Source: an uncultured euryarchaeote (GTDB lineage: Archaea > Thermoplasmatota > Poseidoniia > Poseidoniales > Poseidoniaceae). Taken from it: a stretch of DNA of 11,599 nucleotides. Positions 6,241-11,599 of this stretch are shown here, piece after piece. The position numbers were made by a program, and so were the translations under genes. The notes below the pieces were generated by a model. It searched no databases, was not told the origin of the DNA, and saw only the letters and a program-made list of their open reading frames with translations. Location: the NCBI GenBank assembly GCA_937892665.1, contig CALBJF010000155.1:1-11599 (forward strand). Direction: 5' to 3'. The stretch's first letter is position 1. Each line of letters begins with the position of its first letter.

Positions 6241-7338
6241 ATGCGAATCCTGTTGGTGACATTGCTTCACCCGCTTCCTACAAACGCTGCAAGAGGTACA
6301 TTCGTAGCAGACCATGCACAGCTCCTACGCGACTTGGGACATGATGTGCGTATTGTCAACCCTTTACCACGAATGTTGCAGTACATGGAACAACGTCGCT
6401 CTACACTGACTGGTGTAGCGAAATCTCCTAAGAAATTCAAACATAATGGATTTGAAATCTTCTCTCCGCGATTCATGGCACTCTCTGATCACCCGTACCC
6501 TTCTCTCACCTCAAGGAGTATACGTAATCGAAAGAAAGCCATCGAATCTTGGCTCGGAACCTGGCGCCCAGAACATATCATCTGCCATACGCTTTGGCCA
6601 GTTGGGGAACTCGCAAAAACACTCGCAAAACGATGGAATGTGCCTTGGACAGGTGTTGTTCATGGCCACGATGTTGATGTTGGTCTTGACCATTCAACAA
6701 TCGGAAAAAGAATCCGTTCGATGATGGAATCTGCGAATTCAATGGTCTTTGTCAGTCAAGGATTAAAACAATCTGCTGAACAACGAAATGTCTCACCAAA
6801 GGCTTCTTTTGTCATCTCTTGTCATTCAGAAATGGATGCAGAGTGGGCTCGACCAATGAAGCCATGGAAGGGAAGATGGAGAAGAGAGGCAATCGATATT
6901 CTGTTCCCTTCTGACCCGCGACGCCCCGAAAAGAACAATTTACTCGCTCTTCAAACTGGCGAGATTCTTGAACATCGTGGATGGATTGTCGGAATGACGA
7001 CGCTGAAACAACAGCCGCGCAGTATCGTTTGGGACAGGATGATTGTCGCAGATATTACGCTGATTACCTCTCACAGAGAATCTGGGCCTCTCGTCGCCAG
7101 AGAGTCTATTCTTTGTGGTACACCTGTCGTTTCAACGAACGTAGGTGATGTAGGAACCTATCTTCCGGATGCTCTGGTCATCGATGAAGCAACACCTGAG
7201 CAACTTGCTGACGCCTGTGAATCCGCACTCGAAACAAATTGGATTGATAATCCAATCACTCTGCCTCGGAATTTTTCTCAGGAAGTTGTGAGCCAACAGT
7301 GGTCTGCATTGCTTCAAGGGCCTGAGGAAGAAGAATGA
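6241..7338 (+). CDS. Glycosyltransferase, GT4-like (GT-B fold)
   Basis: This enzyme is predicted to move a sugar from a nucleotide-sugar donor to a glycan or lipid acceptor at the inner face of the membrane. The N-terminal Rossmann half starts with RILLVTLLHPLPT, then a glycine-bearing acceptor loop (NAARGTFVADHAQLL), VVHGHDVDVG in the middle and MVFVSQGLKQ. The donor half has ILFPSDPRRPEKNNLLAL and the EX7E motif: Glu280 and Glu288 of HRESGPLVARES, followed by GTPVVSTNVGDV. No transmembrane segment is seen. The frame also opens with TTG at 6238, but the ATG at 6241 directly after it is preferred, giving 365 residues. It follows rpe closely and overlaps the convergent flippase gene by 83 bases, which suggests a shared surface-glycan pathway. 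Donor and acceptor cannot be inferred. Confidence 0.88.
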   Translation: MRILLVTLLHPLPTNAARGTFVADHAQLLRDLGHDVRIVNPLPRMLQYMEQRRSTLTGVAKSPKKFKHNGFEIFSPRFMALSDHPYPSLTSRSIRNRKKAIESWLGTWRPEHIICHTLWPVGELAKTLAKRWNVPWTGVVHGHDVDVGLDHSTIGKRIRSMMESANSMVFVSQGLKQSAEQRNVSPKASFVISCHSEMDAEWARPMKPWKGRWRREAIDILFPSDPRRPEKNNLLALQTGEILEHRGWIVGMTTLKQQPRSIVWDRMIVADITLITSHRESGPLVARESILCGTPVVSTNVGDVGTYLPDALVIDEATPEQLADACESALETNWIDNPITLPRNFSQEVVSQQWSALLQGPEEEE

Positions 7339-8734
7339 ATAATGGAAGCCCAGAAAGCGCCCACCAGGATCGTTCAGAAAGCGCAAAGCACGTCATGAAA
7401 ACAAGCCCAATCGTCAGGATCCATTGGAATCCACGACCTTTGAATTCCTTCCACCGCTGACTCAACACAATGCCTGCAAACAGCATGATGAATGTCGAAG
7501 CGACTGAAGCATATGCAGCCATCTCAAGAGCAGTTCCAACACTCTTATCAGCCCCCCAATTGATCAAAAACCATCCAATCAGCGTTGCCATAATCACAAC
7601 AAGAGCGATGAGGCCAGTAAATCTCCAAGGCCGAGTTCCTGCTTGTAGAGAGGTGTAGGACGGTACGCTCAACACGGTCATTGCCCAGCCTGCAAGTAAA
7701 AGCATGAAGATATCTTGAGCTGAAGCACCAAGGCTACCATCGAAGTATTCATTTGGAAATGCAACAGGAAGCAGTAGTGTAACGATGCCAGCACCCGATA
7801 ATAATCCAATCGGCACTAATCCAAAAGCAATGGATTCAACTCGATTGAGATGGCCATTGTAGAGTTCATCATCATCACGAGAAGCACCAAGGACAGGGAG
7901 TAATGCTGCCCTCATAGCCTGAGGGATAAGTAGCCCTGCAAGCCAGGCAAGTTGAGCAACATGAAACAGAGCAACTTCTTCAAGTCCTAATTCCACTGAA
8001 AGAATGAATTTCTCGATTCGAATAACATAAGGTAAGACGCCCAAAGTGATTGCAAAGGGTAGGGCTGCAATGAGAAGTGATTTCTTATTCTCCCAAATCG
8101 ATCCTAATTCCTTGAAATCTGTTTTCTTAACCTGATTCACATTTGCAACTCGGTATGCGCCCCACAGCGCAAGCAGACAGCCAATGCTTGCACCGATCAA
8201 GAAGACAAGCGCATACCAGACTACATCGGTCGAGGATGCAAAGTAGAGGAAACCATAACCAGCAGTCGTTATGCCTCGTTCAACCACCTTTGTAATTGAC
8301 TCAAACCTCGCGTCTCCAGAGGCTCGTAAAGCGGTCCTAGGAGCATAAGATGCGATATGAACAAGAGCGATTACAGCCGCTAACAACATCAAACTGTCGT
8401 GGGCTCCAAGGTGAAGAACGAGTCCACAAGCAAGAGGTGCAAATATCAGTGCAGCAAGAATTTGTAAACGGTATATTTGGACCATTCCAGACCAAATTGA
8501 AGATGGTTTCCTCGGACCATCACGAGCAAGAAGGGTCGGTAAACCTAAATCGAGAAGAAGAAAGAGAGTAGCAAATAGATCAAGAGCGATGATAAGAAGG
8601 CCATAGGACTCTGCAAGTAAGGCTCGAGCAAGAAGCAACTGTCCAACAAGAGCAAGGAAGACTGCAATGATATCAGCAGCACTCAACCAGACGCTGTCAC
8701 GACCAAAAGATGGGCGACGAGACGCATGGTGCAT
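7256..8734 (-). CDS. Polysaccharide/oligosaccharide flippase-like membrane protein (Wzx/MOP type)
   Basis: This large integral membrane protein probably moves lipid-linked sugars across the membrane for surface glycan assembly. It has about 12-14 hydrophobic segments over 492 residues, the usual size for Wzx-like members of the MOP superfamily. Seen near the N-terminus are SVWLSAADIIAVFLALVGQL, the family-like LLARALLAESYGLLIIALDL, then LLDLGLPTLLARDG. The mid-protein pattern IEKFILSVELGLEEVALFHV is typical of the second half. The frame opens earlier with TTG at 8767, after an in-frame TGA, but the ATG at 8734 has GGGAG four bases upstream and is preferred. The last 83 bases lie inside the end of the convergent glycosyltransferase gene. 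The substrate is unknown; pairing with a glycosyltransferase supports the glycan role. Confidence 0.85.
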   Translation of the reverse strand: MHHASRRPSFGRDSVWLSAADIIAVFLALVGQLLLARALLAESYGLLIIALDLFATLFLLLDLGLPTLLARDGPRKPSSIWSGMVQIYRLQILAALIFAPLACGLVLHLGAHDSLMLLAAVIALVHIASYAPRTALRASGDARFESITKVVERGITTAGYGFLYFASSTDVVWYALVFLIGASIGCLLALWGAYRVANVNQVKKTDFKELGSIWENKKSLLIAALPFAITLGVLPYVIRIEKFILSVELGLEEVALFHVAQLAWLAGLLIPQAMRAALLPVLGASRDDDELYNGHLNRVESIAFGLVPIGLLSGAGIVTLLLPVAFPNEYFDGSLGASAQDIFMLLLAGWAMTVLSVPSYTSLQAGTRPWRFTGLIALVVIMATLIGWFLINWGADKSVGTALEMAAYASVASTFIMLFAGIVLSQRWKEFKGRGFQWILTIGLVFMTCFALSERSWWALSGLPLFILLPQALEAMQTTVGSQLPEKNSEAE

Positions 8735-8848
8735 GATGCTCCCAGGCGTTGAAGACGCATGAATCAATGGGTATCATCTAAACACTCCTATTGCAGAGAA
8801 TAACCCTCCTGAGACCACCTTTGAAGTGATGTAAGGCCTACCACAACC

Positions 8849-9727
8849 ATGGCCGAGCGGTTGCAAGTACAATCCCGTTCACCGTTTGAGATTCATCATA
8901 TACTCACGTGTTTGGAAAAAACTCCTGAAATAACCGTTGAATCTGAACTCTTTTGGCCGAAAGGAGAAGGACCCTTTGGATGTGTGATCGCCCTACATGG
9001 GAGCATAGGCTGGGCATCTCATCACCAAGACCATTTCAACAGTTGGCTTGATGCGGGGCTCGCAGTTTGTAAGGTAAATTCGTTCATCTCAAGATCGGTG
9101 GATTCCACGGTTGATGACCAACTTTCAGTAACCCATTCAATGATGCTCGTTGATGCATTCAGAATTCGTGCTGTGTTAGAACAAGACCCCCGTATTGGCA
9201 AGATAGGAATCGCTGGATGGAGCCTGGGCGGAACGGTAGCACTGTATTCAGCATGGGCTCCAATTATCAAGATTCTAGGGGAGCCATTTGACGCTCATTT
9301 GCCGTTCTATCCAGCAGCCCACCTTCGCCCTGAAGTTCAGGATTGGTCTGACTCGCCAATTTTAATTCTTCATGGGGATGCTGATGATTGGACTCCGGTT
9401 CATTTTGTTGAAGAAATGATGCCTCAACTACCGAATGCGACTCTGCACGTGTACCAAGGAGCACAACACTCCTTCGATAGCGAGAAAGAACTTACACCGC
9501 TTCCAAAGGCAGTTCGTTTGAAAAAGAGAACCGTTCGTATCAGCAAGAACGGATACATGTCTGGAGAACTGTTTCTCGGCATTCGACTCCCTTTGAACCA
9601 GCGCTGGCAACGACGATGGGTTATCCGAATCTTGCGGAACAGAGGAGCACACATGGAAGGCAATCCAGACGCACGAGAAGATTCACTCGTTCGGGCTAGA
9701 GGTTTCCTCAAAGAGCAACTTGGCTAG
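8849..9727 (+). CDS. Dienelactone-hydrolase-family alpha/beta hydrolase
   Basis: This 292-residue soluble alpha/beta hydrolase belongs to the dienelactone hydrolase group. The oxyanion segment VIALHGSIGW (46-55) comes first. The nucleophile elbow GWSLGG follows, with Ser125 rather than the Cys of classical dienelactone hydrolases. Then come the acid loop LHGDADDWTP (174-183), where Asp179 best fits the catalytic position, and His207 in GAQHSFD. A basic stretch of about 50 residues follows the histidine, then GAHMEGNPDAREDSLVRARGFL (267-288), which resembles the end of longer members of the group. It likely cleaves an ester or lactone, but the substrate is unknown. No signal peptide is seen. 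The ATG at 8849 has no clear ribosome site or TATA box close by. It stands 52 bases before the DUF3754 gene. Confidence 0.87.
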   Translation: MAERLQVQSRSPFEIHHILTCLEKTPEITVESELFWPKGEGPFGCVIALHGSIGWASHHQDHFNSWLDAGLAVCKVNSFISRSVDSTVDDQLSVTHSMMLVDAFRIRAVLEQDPRIGKIGIAGWSLGGTVALYSAWAPIIKILGEPFDAHLPFYPAAHLRPEVQDWSDSPILILHGDADDWTPVHFVEEMMPQLPNATLHVYQGAQHSFDSEKELTPLPKAVRLKKRTVRISKNGYMSGELFLGIRLPLNQRWQRRWVIRILRNRGAHMEGNPDAREDSLVRARGFLKEQLG

Positions 9728-9747
9728 ACTCATTCATAGCGGTTGAA

Positions 9748-9760
9748 AGATTAAAAAAAC
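9748..9760 (+). promoter_or_regulatory. TATA-like element for the DUF3754 gene
   Basis: AGATTAAAAAAAC is centred about 26 bases before the ATG at 9780. With usual archaeal spacing the transcript would start at or very near the start codon, that is, leaderless. No ribosome binding site precedes the ATG, which agrees. Confidence 0.45.
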
Positions 9761-9779
9761 AAGTGACGCTCGTATCTTT

Positions 9780-10961
9780 ATGCGCTCAGACATGAAACAG
9801 CATTACATTCCGATTTCACGTTCTAGAGTCAAGGAAGAATTATTCCAACTGGATCAATTGACGGATGAACTACGCATTGATCTCGGTAAGATCTCACAGA
9901 TGTTGGAGGTGATTTGGCATCATTCCTCTCATGCACAGTTGGAAAAACTGAAAATATTGTATGAGAGTATGGACCCTGATCAGATTGGCACCCCTGATTC
10001 GGTGGGTAAAGAAGAATTTCTTAGGACATTGAGAAAAGCCTTACACAACGGTAACTGGAAAGAGATTAGTGAACAGGAGAGAAAGGCTGCAGAGAATGGA
10101 GAGAATATATTTCCAATCAGTCTTGATGTCAGATTAGATGAACTGGTCACTTCAAATCTGTTCAAATTAGGAGAGGTTTCCACACGTGAAACGCGTAGTT
10201 CTTGGTTTGGTTTGAAGAAAGAAAAAATTACAATCGAGGCCTTTGATAGAGTTATCCAAATCCTTCAGTACCATGATGAAGATTGGTTTGAGGACAGAAA
10301 ACGAATGAAACACTATCCCGGAGAGGTTGCTGCAGGATTACATCTAAGGCTCTTTAAAACAGTACCAAAACTCGATTTAGAGACCATTTTCCCTAACACG
10401 TCACCTGAAATGCGTTATTTGGATAAGGTGAAAATAATTGCTCCCTTGGTCGGTGGTTTTTTCACACTTCTTGTTAAGTTCGGCCCGCTCTTGTATGGGG
10501 GCAATGCTGGAAATACTTCGACTTCAATTGTCAGCGGTATTTGCGTCGCATTAGGCACTTACATACTGAAATCATACATGACATATCAGAAGACACGAGA
10601 CAAATACCAAACGCAAATTTCTAGAAACCTTTACTTCAAAGGCCAGGCAAACAATGCCGCTGTACTAAATATGGTCATTGATATGGCTGAAGAGCAAGAA
10701 GTCAAGGAAGCGCTTCTCGCTTACACATTCCTACTCGCAGATCAGACGAATCACAATTATGATTCTCTTGACCAAAGGATTGAGCAGTGGTTATTGGATA
10801 CATTCGATGTCGAAGTGGGCTTTGAAATTGAGGACTCAATTAGAAAGCTCGCAGAAATGAAGCTTTTAGTGAAGAAGGATGATGGTTCGCTGTCTGTCTT
10901 GTCTGCTAAAGAATCACTAATGATACTGGATAAATATTGGGACACGATTTACACTTACTGA
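9780..10961 (+). CDS. DUF3754 (TMEM143-like) membrane protein, function unknown
   Basis: This 393-residue protein matches the DUF3754 family, which includes the human mitochondrial TMEM143 and bacterial proteins of unknown function. The diagnostic parts are HYIPISRSRVKEEL (8-21), a helical N-terminal region, RLFKTVPKLDLETIFPNT (190-207), two hydrophobic helices near 215-236 and 248-265, and LYFKGQANNAAVLNMVIDMA (284-303) running into EEQEVKEALLAY (304-315). The C-terminal segment (about 330-385) resembles a winged-helix-like module ending LDKYWDTI. The start is ATG at 9780; ATG at 9792 is also possible and still keeps the first motif. Arginine codons are often AGA/AGG here, unlike the CGN-rich genes to the left, hinting at a different history. 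A 37-codon hydrophobic ORF starts 4 bases after its stop. The family call is strong; the role is unknown. Confidence 0.85.
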   Translation: MRSDMKQHYIPISRSRVKEELFQLDQLTDELRIDLGKISQMLEVIWHHSSHAQLEKLKILYESMDPDQIGTPDSVGKEEFLRTLRKALHNGNWKEISEQERKAAENGENIFPISLDVRLDELVTSNLFKLGEVSTRETRSSWFGLKKEKITIEAFDRVIQILQYHDEDWFEDRKRMKHYPGEVAAGLHLRLFKTVPKLDLETIFPNTSPEMRYLDKVKIIAPLVGGFFTLLVKFGPLLYGGNAGNTSTSIVSGICVALGTYILKSYMTYQKTRDKYQTQISRNLYFKGQANNAAVLNMVIDMAEEQEVKEALLAYTFLLADQTNHNYDSLDQRIEQWLLDTFDVEVGFEIEDSIRKLAEMKLLVKKDDGSLSVLSAKESLMILDKYWDTIYTY

Positions 10962-10965
10962 TTTC

Positions 10966-11079
10966 ATGGAAACGATATGGCGCTTCATTGTATTTGGATT
11001 GGGTCTTTTAATTTGGCTAAATAACATTGTAGGCAAAGGAATCGTTATGGTCGTCTGCATCCTCAACGGTAGGCTTTAG
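10966..11079 (+). CDS. Possible 37-residue single-helix membrane peptide
   Basis: This short frame starts with ATG four bases after the DUF3754 stop and ends with TAG at 11077-11079. It encodes METIWRFIVFGLGLLIWLNN and then IVGKGIVMVVCILNGRL. The first half is a plausible transmembrane helix (about residues 4-20); the rest is also hydrophobic, with a weakly basic end. The tight spacing to a membrane protein gene is what a co-translated small partner would show. There is no clear ribosome site, and an AT-rich spacer can give such a frame by chance, so this is a candidate only. Confidence 0.35.
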   Translation: METIWRFIVFGLGLLIWLNNIVGKGIVMVVCILNGRL

Positions 11080-11183
11080 TATGGCCCATGTAGAATCCTT
11101 TAGTTCAACGAATCTCTTCCCATGACGAAGAAATTGTTAAATTCATTCAACAAGTATATATCATCAAGGATCATGCTTGTACT
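11080..11183 (+). other. Short spacer with promoter before the secreted-protein gene
   Basis: I see no coding frame or stable hairpin here. The stretch is AT-rich in its second half and ends with the TATA box of the next gene. It probably also receives the end of the DUF3754 transcript, although no clear T-rich terminator is seen. Confidence 0.4.
11153..11162 (+). promoter_or_regulatory. TATA box for the secreted-protein gene
   Basis: AGTATATATC is a near-canonical archaeal TATA box centred about 26 bases before the ATG at 11184. The transcript should start at or next to the start codon, so it is predicted to be leaderless; no ribosome binding site is present. Confidence 0.6.
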
Positions 11184-11599
11184 ATGAGAGTTCTTACTTT
11201 TGTTATTGCATGTCTTATGGTTGCAACTTTATTGTCATCGACAAATGCACAGATGCCTAGTGCTCAAGTAGACATAACTTGTACACCAGAAGAGGTATTT
11301 TTGGATTCATTTCCTAACTCGCCAAACAATACAACGGTCGTTAATTGTATATTGACCAATCCAACCTCTTCCGAGGAAAAAGTAGAATTTAACGGAACGA
11401 GTGATGATGTGTTTGAAATCAATCTTATTGACGGAGATGAATTCATAATCCCCGCTGGAGATAGTGTAAATGCAAATGTTTCGGTCTCTGTCGCCGAAGG
11501 AACAAACCATGCAACATACTCTTTGAGTTTTACTGCAGTTGTGACCGAAATAAATGGAATGCCTCCTGTAAACGTTGCAGAAAAATCTGTTAATGTTCT
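11184..11599 (+). CDS. Secreted Ig-like/beta-sandwich protein, N-terminal part (cut by window edge)
   Basis: The frame is open from the ATG to the end of the window (138 codons). Residues 1-22 are a clear Sec-type signal peptide: a basic start (MRVL), a hydrophobic core (FVIACLMVATLL) and an SSTNA|Q cleavage region. The exported part is rich in Asn, Thr, Ser, Val and acidic residues and has alternating beta-strand patterns. Cys33 (ITCTPEE) and Cys55 (VVNCILTNPT) could form a disulfide across a sandwich, similar to the CARDB/NEW3-type Ig-like domains of archaeal surface proteins. Several N-X-S/T sites (for example Asn48, Asn70, Asn98) could be glycosylated. A long surface protein with a C-terminal anchor is likely but lies outside the window. 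The TATA box at 11153-11162 supports this start. Confidence 0.7.
   Translation, partial: MRVLTFVIACLMVATLLSSTNAQMPSAQVDITCTPEEVFLDSFPNSPNNTTVVNCILTNPTSSEEKVEFNGTSDDVFEINLIDGDEFIIPAGDSVNANVSVSVAEGTNHATYSLSFTAVVTEINGMPPVNVAEKSVNV

Noticed and set aside
8852..8875. GCCGAGCGGTT near the hydrolase start resembles a tRNA D-arm
   Set aside because: No acceptor, anticodon or T arms can be formed around it, and it lies within the hydrolase coding sequence.
9650..9727. The basic C-terminal region of the hydrolase after the catalytic His, first seen as a possible novel insertion
   Set aside because: The end pattern resembles longer members of the dienelactone hydrolase group, so it is probably ordinary for the family.
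1..11599. Possible defence or mobile island (CRISPR, toxin-antitoxin, transposon, integrase)
   Set aside because: I saw no direct-repeat array, transposase or integrase motifs, terminal inverted repeats or tRNA-linked attachment site; the genes are mostly core and surface functions.

Overview
The window looks like archaeal chromosome, most likely from a marine planktonic euryarchaeon of the Poseidoniia (Marine Group II) type or a close Thermoplasmatota relative. The support is: an archaeal-type pterin diphosphokinase (MptE/DUF115), the iron-sulfur large subunit of archaeal primase (PriL), a DUF373 membrane protein, AT-rich TATA-like boxes about 26 bases upstream of several starts, very tight gene packing, and small Gly/Ala/Met-rich membrane proteins. 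The lineage is inferred from gene content and style, because no rRNA or other marker is present. I found no rRNA, tRNA, CRISPR array, insertion sequence or attachment site.

Layout. Positions 1-519 (minus) hold most of mptE, cut by the window edge. It diverges from a priL-DUF373 pair (596-2967, plus), whose genes overlap by ATGA. A CBS-domain protein (2968-3444, minus) meets DUF373 tail to tail with no base between the stops. A small zinc-ribbon protein (3594-3992, plus) converges on a four-helix membrane protein (4000-4539, minus), which has the clearest promoter and ribosome binding site in the window. Divergent from that is an unrecognised 273-residue protein (4678-5499). It is followed on the same strand by ribulose-phosphate 3-epimerase (5558-6232) and a GT4-like glycosyltransferase (6241-7338).

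The glycosyltransferase overlaps the 3' end of a convergent polysaccharide-type flippase (7256-8734, minus) by 83 bases. Together they suggest a small surface-glycan locus. Next come a dienelactone-hydrolase-like enzyme (8849-9727), a DUF3754/TMEM143-like membrane protein (9780-10961) with a tiny hydrophobic ORF directly behind it (10966-11079), and the start of a secreted Ig-like protein (11184 to the edge).

Most of the window is core archaeal metabolism and replication plus cell-surface functions. No classical defence or mobile system is visible. The least explained parts are the 273-residue protein, the DUF3754 gene with its tiny downstream ORF and AT-shifted codon use, the zinc-ribbon protein and the claudin-like four-helix protein.
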